DNA of 52,483 bases from Liolophura sinensis. Its lineage: Eukaryota; Mollusca; Polyplacophora; Chitonida; Chitonidae. Below, piece by piece: positions 37,522 to 51,200 of the stretch. The notes beneath the pieces are model-generated. The model was not told the origin of the DNA and did no database searches. It saw nothing but the letters and a program-made list of their open reading frames with translations. The DNA lies in the NCBI RefSeq assembly GCF_032854445.1, contig NW_027018247.1, forward strand, positions 1 to 52,483, in the 5' to 3' direction. Both the position numbers and the translations under genes were made by a program. The first letter of the stretch is position 1, and every line of letters starts with the position of its first letter.

Positions 37522-38070
37522 TTGAATGATCATTTATGTCATAATCACGTGAACAGCAACGGCTCTTACTCCATGGAAACCAGGGAAATTTGCAATTTTT
37601 CAACAGCTGCCGATGCCTGGCTCAATTCCGCATCTTTTGGCACCTTATTCATGTGGGTCTGTGGTCAGTTGTACTTTTTACAGCAGACTGTATCAAGTAC
37701 CTTGTGTTTTTCACGTACAAATGGTGTTGTTTTTCTACACGTAGATAAAGACATTGAGATTGTCTTGCACTTAGAAGTAAGACAATTGCTGGGTGAGTTA
37801 AATGGGCTTGGCCCAAAGATTTCAGGTCTTCTGGGCTACCGAAGGGCACATAACTTATAGTCAAAAGTTGAATATAGTAATGACCAGTCGCGATTGTACA
37901 GAGTACAGTGTAGCCGATTTCAATTAACAAAAAGACCAGGCAAAAATGCAAAAGTGCGAAAACTGTTCCAGTGCTGCTGGTAAGAGGCTAATCCGACGTA
38001 TTTTGTGACGAGAAATCGAATGGTGCAAACCGCGTTGCTCTCCGACCAATACTTTTGGCTGTAGTGACAA
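37522..38070. repeat. Monomer with a possible gene-conversion tract
   Basis: Its two positional partners (17762 and 46305) read CACGTTCAAATGG and CTTGGAC. This copy reads CACGTACAAATGG (base 37717) and CTTGCAC (base 37768), while the GTGAACAGC marker shared with 46305 is kept upstream. The combination GTAC, GTGTTG, CTTGCAC and CTTGGCCC is also seen in the 5121 monomer. A short conversion tract covering at least 37717-37768 is a reasonable reading. Confidence 0.65.
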
Positions 38071-41000
38071 TTGAATGATCATTTATGTCATAATCACGTG
38101 CCCAGCAAAGGCTCTTACTCCATGGAAACCAGGGAAATTTGCAATTTTTCAACAGCTGCCGATGCCTGGCTCAATTCCGCATCTTTTGGCACCTTACTGA
38201 AGTGGGTCAGTGTTTAGTTGTACTTTTTACAGCAGACTGTATCAAGAACCTTGTGTTTCTCACGTACAAATGGTGTGGTTTTTCTACACGTAGATAAAGA
38301 CATTGAGATTGTCTTGCACTTAGAAGTAAGACAATTGCTGGGTGAGTTAAATGGGCTTAGCCAAAGATTTCAGGTCTTCTGGGCTACCGAAGGGCACATA
38401 ACTTATAGTCAAAAGTTGAATATAGTAATGACCAGTCGCGATTGTACAGAGTACAGTGTAGCCGATTTCAATTAACAAAAAGACCAGGCAAAAATGCAAA
38501 AGTGGAAAAACTGTTCCAGTGCTGCTGGTAAGAGGCTAATCCGACGTATTTTGTGACGAGAAATCGAATGGTGCAATCCGCGTTGCTCTCCGACCAATAC
38601 GTTTGGCTGTAGCGACAATTGAATGATCATTTATGTCATAATCACGTGCCCGGCAACGGCTCTTACTCCATGGAAACCAGGGAAATTTGCAATTTTTCAA
38701 CAGCTGCCGATGCCTGGCTCAATTCCGCATCTTTTGGCACCTTATTCATGTGGGTCTGTGGTCAGTTGTACTTTTTACAGCAGAATGTATCAAGTACCTT
38801 GTGTTTTTCACGTACAAATGGTGTTGTTTTTCTACACGTAGATAAAGACATTGAGATTGTCTTGGACTTAGAAGTAAGACAATTGCTGGGTGAGTTAAAT
38901 GGGCTTGGCCCAAAGATTTCAGGTCTTCTGGGCTACCGAAGGGCACATAACTTATAGTCAAAAGTTGAATATAGTAATGACCAGTCGCGATTGTACAGAG
39001 TACAGTGTAGCCGATTTCAATTAACAAAAAGACCAGGCAAAAATGCAAAAGTGCGAAAACTGTTCCAGTGCTGCTGGTAAGAGGCTAATCCGACGTATTT
39101 TGTAACGAGAAATCGAATGGTGCAAACCGCGTTGCTCTCCGACCAATACTTTTGGCTGTAGTGACATTTGAATGATCATTTATGTCAAAATCACGTGCCC
39201 AGCAACGGCTCTTACTCCATGGAAACCAGGGAAATTTGCAATTTTTCAACAGCTGCCAATGCCTGGCTCGATTCCGCATCTTTTGGCACCTTACTGAAGT
39301 GGGTTAGTGTTCAGTTGTACTTTTTACAGCAGACTGTATCAAGTACCTTGTGTTTTTCACGTACAAATGGTGTGGTTTTTCTACACGTAGATAAAGACAT
39401 TGAGATTGTCTTGGACTTAGAAGTAAGACAATTGCTGGGTGAGTTAAATGGGCTTGGCCCAAAGATTTCAGGTCTTCTGGGCTACCGAAGGGCACATAAC
39501 TTATAGTCAAAAGTTGAATATAGTAATGACCAGTCGCGATTGTACAGAGTACAGTGTAGCCGATTTCAATTAACAAAAAGACCAGGCAAAAATGCAAAAG
39601 TGCGAAAACTGTTCCAGTGCTGCTGGTAAAAGGCTAATCCGACGTATTTTGTGACGAGAAATCGAATGGTGCAAACCGCGTTGCTCTCCGACCAATACTT
39701 TTGGCTGTAGTGACAATTGAATGATCATTTATGTCATAATCACGTGCCCAGCAACGGCTCTTACTCCATGGAAACCAGGGATATTTGCAATTTTTCAACA
39801 GCTGCCGATGCCTGGCTCAATTCCGCATCTTTTGGCACCTTACTTAAGTGGGTCAGTGTTCAGTTGTACTTTTTACAGCAGACTGTATCAAGAACCTTGT
39901 GTTTCTCACGTACAAATGGTGTGGTTTTTCTACACGTAGATAAAGACATTGAGATTGTCTTGCACTTAGAAGTAAGGCAATTGCTGGGTGAGTTAAATGG
40001 GCTTAGCCCAAAGATTTGACGTCTGCTGGGCTACCGAAGGGCACATAACTTATAGTGAAAAGTTGAATATAGTAATGACCAGTCGCGATTGTACAGAGTA
40101 CAGTGTAGCCGATTTCAATTAACAAAAAGACCAGGCAAAAATGCAAAAGTGCGAAAACTGTTCCAGTGCTGCTGGTAAGAGGCTAATCCGACGTATTTTG
40201 TGACGAGAAATCGAATGGTGCAAACCGCGTTGCTCTCCGACCAATACTTTTGCCTGTAGCGACAATTGAATGATCATTTATGTCATAATCACGTGCACAG
40301 CAACGGCTCTTACTCCATGGAAACCAGGGAAATTTGCAATTTTTCAACAGCTGCCGATGCCTGGCTCAATTCCGCATCTTTTGGCACCTTATTCATGTGG
40401 GTCTGTGGTCAGTTGTACTTTTTACAGCAGACTGTATCAAGTACCTTGTGTTTTTCACGTTCAAATGGTGTTGTTTTTCTACACGTAGATAAAGACATTG
40501 AGATTGTCTTGGACTTAGAAGTAAGACAATTGCTGGGTGAGTTAAATGGGCTTGGCCCAAAGATTTTCAGGTCTTCTGGGCTACCGAAGGGCACATAACT
40601 TATAGTCAAAAGTTGAATATAGTAATGACCAGTCGCGATTGTACAGAGTACAGTGTAGCCGATTTCAATTAACAAAAAGACCAGGCAAAAATGCAAAAGT
40701 GCGAAAACTGTTCCAGTGCTGCTGGTAAGAGGCTAATCCGACGTATTTTGTGACGAGAAATCGAATGGTGCAAACCGCGTTGCTCTCCGACCAATACTTT
40801 TGGCTGTAGTGACAATTGAATGATCATTTATGTCATAATCACGTGCCCAGCAACGGCTCTTACTCCATGGAAACCAGGGAAATTTGCAATTTTTCAACAG
40901 CTGCCGATGCCTGGCTCAATTCCGCATCTTTTGGCACCTTACTGAAGTGGGTCAGTGTTTAGTTGTACTTTTTACAGCAGACTGTATCAAGAACCTTGTG

Positions 41001-41365
41001 TTTCTCACGTACAAATGGTGTGGTTTTTCTACACGTAGATAAAGACATTGAGATTGTCTTGCACTTAGAAGTAAGACAATTGCTGGGTGAGTTAAATGGG
41101 CTTAGCCCAAAGATTTCAGGTCTTCTGGGCTACCGAAGGGCACATAACTTATAGTCAAAAGTTGAATATAGTAATGACCAGTCGCGATTGTACAGAGTAC
41201 AGTGTAGCCGATTTCAATTAACAAAAAGACCAGGCAAAAATGCAAAAGTGGAAAAACCTGTTCCAGTGCTGCTGGTAAGAGGCTAATCCGACGTATTTTG
41301 TGACGAGAAATCGAATGGTGCAATCCGCGTTGCTCTCCGACCAATACGTTTGGCTGTAGCGACAA

Positions 41366-41914
41366 TTGAATGATCATTTATGTCATAATCACGTGCCCGG
41401 CAACGGCTCTTACTCCATGGAAACCAGGGAAATTTGCAATTTTTCAACAGCTGCCGATGCCTGGCTCAATTCCGCATCTTTTGGCACCTTACTGAAGTGG
41501 GTCAGTGTTTAGTTGTACTTTTTACAGCAGACTGTATCAAGAACCTTGTGTTTCTCACGTACAAATGGTGTGGTTTTTCTACACGTAGATAAAGACATTG
41601 AGATTGTCTTGCACTTAGAAGTAAGACAATTGCTGGGTGAGTTAAATGGGCTTAGCCCAAAGATTTCAGGTCTTCTGGGCTACCGAAGGGCACATAACTT
41701 ATAGTCAAAAGTTGAATATAGTAATGACCAGTCGCGATTGTACAGAGTACAGTGTAGCCGATTTCAATTAACAAAAAGACCAGGCAAAAATGCAAAAGTG
41801 GAAAAACTGTTCCAGTGCTGCTGGTAAGAGGCTAATCCGACGTATTTTGTGACGAGAAATCGAATGGTGCAATCCGCGTTGCTCTCCGACCAATACGTTT
41901 GGCTGTAGCGACAA
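41366..41914. repeat. Hybrid monomer, X left and Y right
   Basis: The upstream junction (TACGTTTGG, TGTAGCGAC) and CCCGGCAACGG are class X. From CTTACTGAAGTGGGTCAG onward (TTTAG, AAGAACC, CTTGCAC, CTTAGCCC) it is class Y. The switch lies between about 41401 and 41491. The equivalent unit recurs at 50154, so it predates the 8.8-kb duplication. The matching place in copy alpha (21605) is a plain X unit. Insertion of this hybrid explains the extra monomers in copies beta and gamma. Confidence 0.82.
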
Positions 41915-44900
41915 TTGAATGATCATTTATGTCATAATCACGTGCCCGGCAACGGCTCTTACTCCATGGAAACCAGGGAAATTTGCAATTTTTCAACAGC
42001 TGCCGATGCCTGGCTCAATTCCGCATCTTTTGGCACCTTATTATGTGGGTCTGTGGTCAGTTGTACTTTTTACAGCAGACTGTATCAAGTACCTTGTGTT
42101 TTTCACGTACAAATGGTGTTGTTTTTCTACACGTAGATAAAGACATTGAGATTGTCTTGGACTTAGAAGTAAGACAATTGCTGGGTGAGTTAAATGGGCT
42201 TGGCCCAAAGATTTCAGGTCTTCTGGGCTACCGAAGGGCACATAACTTATAGTCAAAAGTTGAATATAGTAATGACCAGTCGCGATTGTACAGAGTACAG
42301 TGTAGCCGATTTCAATTAACAAAAAGACCAGGCAAAAATGCAAAAGTGCGAAAACTGTTCCAGTGCTGCTGGTAAGAAGCTAATCCGACGTATTTTGTAA
42401 CGAGAAATCGAATGGTGCAAACCGCGTTGCTCTCCGACCAATACTTTTGGCTGTAGTGACATTTGAATGATCATTTATGTCAAAATCAACGTGCCCAGCA
42501 ACGGCTCTTACTCCATGGAAACCAGGGAAATTTGCAATTTTTCAACAGCTGCCAATGCCTGGCTCAATTCCGCATCTTTTGGCACCTTACTGAAGTGGGT
42601 TAGTGTTCAGTTGTACTTTTACAGCAGACTGTATCAAGTACCTTGTGTTTTTCACGTACAAATGGTGTGGTTTTTCTACACGTAGATAAAGACATTGAGA
42701 TTGTCTTGGACTTAGAAGTAAGACAATTGCTGGGTGAGTTAAATGGGCTTGGCCCAAAGATTTCAGGTCTTCTGGGCTACCGAAGGGCACATAACTTATA
42801 GTCAAAAGTTGAATATAGTAATGACCAGTCGCGATTGTACAGAGTACAGTGTAGCCGATTTCAATTAACAAAAAGACCAGGCAAAAATGCAAAAGTGCGA
42901 AAACTGTTCAGTGCTGCTGGTAAAAGGCTAATCCGACGTATTTTGTGACGAGAAATCGAATGGTGCAAACCGCGTTGCTCTCCGACCAATACTTTTGGCT
43001 GTAGTGACAATTGAATGATCATTTATGTCATAATCACGTGCCCAGCAACGGCTCTTACTCCATGGAAACCAGGGATATTTGCAATTTTTCAACAGCTGCC
43101 GATGCCTGGCTCAATTCCGCATCTTTTGGCACCTTACTTAAGTGGGTCAGTGTTCAGTTGTACTTTTTACAGCAGACTGTATCAAGAACCTTGTGTTTCT
43201 CACGTACAAATGGTGTGGTTTTTCTACACGTAGATAAAGACATTGAGATTGTCTTGCACTTAGAAGTAAGGCAATTGCTGGGTGAGTTAAATGGGCTTAG
43301 CCCAAAGATTTGACGTCTGCTGGGCTACCGAAGGGCACATAACTTATAGTGAAAAGTTGAATATAGTAATGACCAGTCGCGATTGTACAGAGTACAGTGT
43401 AGCCGATTTCAATTAACAAAAAGACCAGGCAAAAATGCAAAAGTGCGAAAACTGTTCCAGTGCTGCTGGTAAGAGGCTAATCCGACGTATTTTGTGACGA
43501 GAAATCGAATGGTGCAAACCGCGTTGCTCTCCGACCAATACTTTTGCCTGTAGCGACAATTGAATGATCATTTATGTCATAATCACGTGCACAGCAACGG
43601 CTCTTACTCCATGGAAACCAGGGAAATTTGCAATTTTTCAACAGCTGCCGATGCCTGGCTCAATTCCGCATCTTTTGGCACCTTATTCATGTGGGTCTGT
43701 GGTCAGTTGTACTTTTTACAGCAGACTGTATCAAGTACCTTGTGTTTTTCACGTTCAAATGGTGTTGTTTTTCTACACGTAGATAAAGACATTGAGATTG
43801 TCTTGGACTTAGAAGTAAGACAATTGCTGGGTGAGTTAAATGGGCTTGGCCCAAAGATTTCAGGTCTTCTGGGCTACCGAAGGGCACATAACTTATAGTC
43901 AAAAGTTGAATATAGTAATGACCAGTCGCGATTGTACAGAGTACAGTGTAGCCGATTTCAATTAACAAAAAGACCAGGCAAAAATGCAAAAGTGCGAAAA
44001 CTGTTCCAGTGCTGCTGGTAAGAGGCTAATCCGACGTATTTTGTAACGAGAAATCGAATGGTGCACACCGCGTTGCTCTCCGACCAATACTTTTGGCTGT
44101 AGTGACATTTGAATGATCATTTATGTCATAATCACGTTCACAGCAACGGCTCTTACTCCATGGAAACCAGGGAAATTTGCAATTTTTCATCAGCTGCCGA
44201 TGCCTGGCTCAATTCCGCATCTTTTGGCACCTTACTGAAGTGGGTCAGTGTTTAGTTGTACTTTTTACAGCAGACTGTATTAAGTACCTTGTGTTTTTTA
44301 TGTACAAATGGTGTGGTTTTTCTACACGTAGATAAAGACATTGAGATTGTCTTGCACTTAGAAGTAAGACAATTGCTGGGTGAGTTAAATGGGCTTGGCC
44401 CAAAGATTTCAGGTCTTCTGGGCTACCGAAGGGCACATAACTTATAGTCAAAAGTTGAATATAGTAATGACCAGTCGCGATTGTACAGAGTACAGTGTAG
44501 CCGATTTCAATTAACAAAAAGACCAGGCAAAAATGCAAAAGTGGAAAAACTGTTCCAGTGCTGCTGGTAAGAGGCTAATCCGACGTATTTTGTGACGAGA
44601 AATCGAATGGTGCAATCCGCGTTGCTCTCCGACCAATACGTTTGGCTGTAGCGACAATTGAATGATCATTTATGTCATAATCACGTGCCCAGCAACGGCT
44701 CTTACTCCATGGAAACCAGGGAAATTGGCAATTTTTCAACAGCTGCCGATACCTGGCCCAATTCCGCATCTTTTGGCACCTTATAAATGTGGGTCAGTGT
44801 TTAGTTGTACTTTTTACAGCAGACTGTATCAAGTACCTTGTGTTTTTTATGTACAAATGGTGTTGTTTTTCTACACGTAGATAAAGACATTGAGATTGTC

Positions 44901-45206
44901 TTGCACTTAGAAGTAAGACAATTGCTGGGTGAGTTAAATGGGCTTAGCCCAAAGATTTCAGGTCTTCTGGGCTACCGAAGGGCACATAACTTATAGTCAA
45001 AAGTTGAATATAGTAATGACCAGTCGCGATTGTACAGAGTACAGTGTAGCCGATTTCAATTAACAAAAAGACCAGGCAAAAATGCAAAAGTGGAAAAACT
45101 GTTCCAGTGCTGCTGGTAAGAGGCTAATCCGACGTATTTTGTGACGAGAAATCGAATGGTGCAATCCGCGTTGCTCTCCGACCAATACGTTTGGCTGTAG
45201 CGACAA

Positions 45207-48200
45207 TTGAATGATCATTTATGTCATAATCACGTGCCCGGCAACGGCTCTTACTCCATGGAAACCAGGGAAATTTCCAATTTTTCAACAGCTGCCGATG
45301 CCTGGCTCAATTCCGCATCTTTTGGCACCTTATTCATTTGGGTCTGTGGTCAGTTGTACTTTTTACAGCAGACTGTTTCAAGTACCTTGTGTTTTTCACG
45401 TACAAATGTTGTGGTTTTTCTACACGTAGATAAAGACATTGAGATTGTCTTGGACTTAGAAGTAAGACAATTGCTGGGTGAGTTAAATGGGCTTGGCCCA
45501 AAGATTTCAGGTCTTCTGGGCTACCGAAGGGCACATAACTTATAGTCAAAAGTTGAATATAGTAATGACCAGTCGCGATTGTACAGAGTACAGTGTAGCC
45601 GATTTCAATTAACAAAAAGACCAGGCAAAAATGCAAAAGTGCGAAAACTGTTCCAGTGCTGCTGGTAAAAGGCTAATCCGACGTATTTTGTGACGAGAAA
45701 TCGAATGGTGCAAACCGCGTTGCTCTCCGACCAATACTTTTGGCTGTAGTGACAATTGAATGATCATTTATGTCATAATCACGTGCCCAGCAACGGCTCT
45801 TACTCCATGGAAACCAGGGATATTTGCAATTTTTCAACAGCTGCCGATGCCTGGCTCAATTCCGCATCTTTTGGCACAATACTTAAGTGGGTCAGTGTTC
45901 AGTTGTACTTTTTACAGCAGACTGTATCAAGAACCTTGTGTTTCTCACGTACAAATGGTGTGGTTTTTCTACACGTAGATAAAGACATTGAGATTGTCTT
46001 GCACTTAGAAGTAAGGCAATTGCTGGGTGAGTTAAATGGGCTTAGCCCAAAGATTTGACGTCTTCTGGGCTACCGAAGGGCACATAACTTATAGTCAAAA
46101 GTTGAATATAGTAATGACCAGTCGCGATTGTACAGAGTACAGTGTAGCCGATTTCAATTAACAAAAAGACCAGGCAAAAATGCAAAAGTGCGAAAACTGT
46201 TCCAGTGCTGCTGGTAAGAGGCTAATCCGACGTATTTTGTGACGAGAAATCGAATGGTGCAAACCGCGTTGCTCTCCGACCAATACTTTTGCCTGTAGCG
46301 ACAATTGAATGATCATTTATGTCATAATCACGTGAACAGCAACGGCTCTTACTCCATGGAAACCAGGGAAATTTGCAATTTTTCAACAGCTGCCGATGCC
46401 TGGCTCAATTCCGCATCTTTTGGCACCTTATTCATGTGGGTCTGTGGTCAGTTGTACTTTTTACAGCAGACTGTATCAAGTACCTTGTGTTTTTCACGTT
46501 CAAATGGTGTTGTTTTTCTACACGTAGATAAAGACATTGAGATTGTCTTGGACTTAGAAGTAAGACAATTGCTGGGTGAGTTAAATGGGCTTGGCCCAAA
46601 GATTTCAGGTCTTCTGGGCTACCGAAGGGCACATAACTTATAGTCAAAAGTTGAATATAGTAATGACCAGTCGCGATTGTACAGAGTACAGTGTAGCCGA
46701 TTTCAATTAACAAAAAGACCAGGCAAAAATGCAAAAGTGCGAAAACTGTTCCAGTGCTGCTGGTAAGAGGCTAATCCGACGTATTTTGTGACGAGAAATC
46801 GAATGGTGCAAACCGCGTTGCTCTCCGACCAATACTTTTGGCTGTAGTGACAATTGAATGATCATTTATGTCATAATCACGTGCCCAGCAAAGGCTCTTA
46901 CTCCATGGAAACCAGGGAAATTTGCAATTTTTCAACAGCTCCCGATGCCTGGCTCAATTCCGCATCTTTTGGCACCTTACTGAAGTGGGTCAGTGTTTAG
47001 TTGTACTTTTTACAGCAGACTGTATCAAGAACCTTGTGTTTCTCACGTACAAATGGTGTGGTTTTTCTACACGTAGATAAAGACATTGAGATTGTCTTGC
47101 ACTTAGAAGTAAGACAATTGCTGGGTGAGTTAAATGGGCTTAGCCCAAAGATTTCAGGTCTTCTGGGCTACCGAAGGGCACATAACTTATAGTCAAAAGT
47201 TGAATATAGTAATGACCAGTCGCGATTGTACAGAGTACAGTGTAGCCGATTTCAATTAACAAAAAGACCAGGCAAAAATGCAAAAGTGGAAAAACTGTTC
47301 CAGTGCTGCTGGTAAGAGGCTAATCCGACGTATTTTGTGACGAGAAATCGAATGGTGCAATCCGCGTTGCTCTCCGACCAATACGTTTGGCTGTAGCGAC
47401 AATTGAATGATCATTTATGTCATAATCACGTGCCCGGCAACGGCTCTTACTCCATGGAAACCAGGGAAATTTGCAATTTTTCAACAGCTGCCGATGCTGG
47501 CTCAATTCCGCATCTTTTGGCACTTAATTCATGTGGGTCTGTGGTCAGTTGTACTTTTTACAGCAGACTGTATCAAGTACCTTGTGTTTTTCACGTACAA
47601 ATGGTGTGTTGTTTTTCTACACGTAGATAAAGACATTGAGATTGTCTTGGACTTAGAAGTAAGACAATTGCTGGGTGAGTTAAATGGGCTTGGCCCAAAG
47701 ATTTCAGGTCTTCTGGGCTACCGAAGGGCACATAACTTATAGTCAAAAGTTGAATATAGTAATGACCAGTCGCGATTGTACAGAGTACAGTGTAGCCGAT
47801 TTCAATTAACAAAAAGACCAGGCAAAATGCAAAAGTGCGAAAACTGTTCCAGTGCTGCTGGTAAGAGGCTAATCCGACGTATTTTGTAACGAGAAATCGA
47901 ATGGTGCAAACCGCGTTGCTCTCCGACCAATACTTTTGGCTGTAGTGACATTTGAATGATCATTTATGTCAAAATCACGTGCCCAGCAACGGCTCTTACT
48001 CCATGGAAACCAGGGAAATTTGCAATTTTCAACAGCTGCCAATGCCTGGCTCGATTCCGCATCTTTTGGCACCTACTGAAGTGGGTTAGTGTTCAGGTTG
48101 TACTTTTTACAGCAGACTGTATCAAGTACCTTGTGTTTTTCACGTACAAATGGTGTGGGTTTTTCTACACGTAGATAAAGACATTGAGATTGTCTTGGAC

Positions 48201-51200
48201 TTAGAAGTAAGACAATTGCTGGGTGAGTTAAATGGGCTTGGCCCAAAGATTTCAGGTCTTCTGGGCTACCGAAGGGCACATAACTTATAGTCAAAAAGTT
48301 GAATATAGTAATGACCAGTCGCGATTGTACAGAGTACAGTGTAGCCGATTTCAATTAACAAAAAGACCAGCAAAAATGAAAAGTGCGAAAACTGTTCCAG
48401 TGCTGCCTGGTAAAAGGCTAATCCGACGTATTTTGTGACGAGAAATCGAATGGTGCAAACCGCGTTGCTCTCCGACCAATACTTTTGGCTGTAGTGACAA
48501 TTGAATGATCATTTATGTCATAATCACGTGCCCAGCAACGGCTCTTACTCCATGGAAACCAGGGATATTTGCAATTTTTCAACAGCTGCCGATGCCTGGC
48601 TCAATTCCGCATCTTTTGGCACCTTACTTAAGTGGGTAAGTGTTCAGTTGTACTTTTTACAGCAGACTGTATCAAGAACCTTGTGTTTCTCACGTACAAA
48701 TGGTGTGGTTTTTCTACACGTAGATAAAGACATTGAGATTGTCTTGCACTTAGAAGTAAGGCAATTGCTGGGTGAGTTAAATGGGCTTAGCCCAAAGATT
48801 TGACGTCTGCTGGGCTACCGAAGGGCACATAACTTATAGTGAAAAGTTGAATATAGTAATGACCAGTCGCGATTGTACAGAGTACAGTGTAGCCGATTTC
48901 AATAACAAAAAAGACCAGGCAAAAATGCAAAAGTGGCGAAAACTGTTCCAGTGCTGCTTGTAAGAGGCTAATCCGACGTATTTTGTGACGAGAATCGAAT
49001 GGTGCAAACCGCGTTGCTCTCCGACCAATACTTTTGCCTGTAGCGACAATTGAATGATCATTTATGTCATAATCACGTGCACAGCAACGGCTCTTACTCC
49101 ATGGAAACCAGGGAAATTTGCAATTTTTCAACAGCTGGCCGATGCCTGGCTCAATTCCGGCATCTTTTGGCACCTTATTCATGTGGGTCTGTGGTCAGTT
49201 GTACTTTTTACAGCAGACTGTATCAAGTACCTTGTGTTTTTCACGTTCAAATGGTGTTGTTTTTCTACACGTAGATAAAGACATTGAGATTGTCTTGGAC
49301 TTAGAAGTAAGACAATTGCTGGGTGAGTTAAATGGGCTTGGCCCAAAGATTTCAGGTCTTCTGGGCTACCGAAGGGCACATAACTTATAGTCAAAAGTTG
49401 AATATAGTAATGACCAGTCGCGATTGTACAGAGTACAGTGTAGCCGATTTCAATTAACAAAAAGACAGGCAAAAATGCAAAAGTGCGAAAACTGTTCCAG
49501 TGCTGCTGGTAAGAGGCTAATCCGACGTATTTTGTGACGAGAAATCGAATGGTGCAAACCGCGTTGCTCTCCGACCAATACTTTTGGGCTGTAGTGACAA
49601 TTGAATGATCATTTATGTCATAATCACGTGCCCAGCAACGGCTCTTACTCCATGGAAACCAGGGAAATTTGCAATTTTTCAACAGCTGCCGATGCCTGGC
49701 TCAATTCCGCATCTTTTGGCACCTTACTGAAGTGGGTCAGTGTTTAGTTGTACTTTTTACAGCAGACTGTATCAAGAACCTTGTGTTTCTCACGTACAAA
49801 TGGTGTGGTTTTTCTACCACGTAGATAAAGACATTGAGATTGTCTTGCACTTAGAAGTAAGACAATTGCTGGGTGCAGTTAAATGGGCTTAGCCCCAAAG
49901 ATTTTCAGGTCTTCTGGCTACCGAAGGGCACATAACTTATAGTCAAAAGTTGAATATAGTAATGACCAGTCCGCGATTGTACAGAGTACAGTGTAGCCGA
50001 TTTCAATTAACAAAAAGACCAGGCAAAAATGCAAAAGTGGAAAAACTGTTCCAGTGCTGCTGGTAAGAGGCTAATCCGACGTATTTTGTGACGAGAAATC
50101 GAATGGTGCAATCCGCGTTGCTCTCCGACCAATACGTTTGGCTGTAGCGACAATTGAATGATCATTTATGTCATAATCACGTGCCCGGCAACGGCTCTTA
50201 CTCCATGGAAACCAGGGAAATTTGCAATTTTTCAACAGCTGCCGATGCCTGGCTCAATTCCGCATCTTTTTGGCACCTTACTGAAGTGGGTCAGTGTTTA
50301 GTTGTACTTTTTACAGCAGACTGTATCAAGAACCTTGTGTTTCTCACGTACAAATGGTGTGGTTTTTCTACACGTAGATAAAGACATTGAGATTGTCTTG
50401 CACTTAGAAGTAAGACAATTGCTGGGTGAGTTAAATGGGCTTAGCCCAAAGATTTCAGGTCTTCTGGGCTACCGAAGGGCACATAACTTATAGTCAAAAG
50501 TTGAATATAGTAATGACCAGTCGCGATTGTACAGAGTACAGTGTAGCCGATTTCAATTAACAAAAAGACCAGGCAAAAAATGCAAAGTGTGAAAAACTGT
50601 TCCAGTGCTGCTGGTAAGAGGCTAATCCGACGTATTTTGTGACGAGAAATCGAATGGTGCAATCCGCGTTGCTCTCCGACCAAATACGTTGGCTGTAGCG
50701 ACAATTGAATGATCATTTATGTCATAATCACGTGCCGGCAACGGCTCTTACTCCATGGAAACCAGGGAAATTTGCAATTTTTTCAACAGCTGCCGATGCC
50801 TGGCTCAATTCCGCATCTTTTGGCACCTTATTCATGTGGGTCTGTGGTCAGTTGTACTTTTTACAGCAGGACTGTATCAAGTACCTTGTGTTTTTCACGT
50901 ACAAATGGTGTTTGTTTTTCTACACGTAGATAAAGACATTGAGATTGTCTTGGGACTTAGAAGTAAGACAATTGCTGGGTGAGTTAAATGGGCTTGGCCC
51001 AAAGATTTCAGGTCTTCTGGGCTACCGAAGGGCACATAACTTATAGTCAAAAGTTGAATATAGTAATGACCAGTCGCGATTGTACAGAGTACAGTGTAGC
51101 CGATTTCAATTAACAAAAAGACCAGGCAAAAATGCAAAAGTGCGAAAAACTGTTCCAGTGCTTGCTGGTAAGAAGCTAATCCGACGTATTTTGTAACGAG

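Larger units (their letters stand above)
36424..45206. repeat. 16-monomer higher-order unit, copy beta (8,783 bp)
   Basis: Sixteen monomers start at 36424, 36973, 37522, 38071, 38619, 39168, 39717, 40266, 40816, 41366, 41915, 42463, 43011, 43560, 44109 and 44658. The first fourteen recur in order from 45207 to the window end. Shared rare markers are GTTTCAAG, CACAATACTTAAG, GTGAACAGC, AGCAAAGGC, GCTCGATTCC and the hybrid unit. Inside it, 38619-40814 is repeated as 41915-44108 with the same four monomer types, a nested duplication 3,294-3,296 bp (six monomers) apart. Confidence 0.88.
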
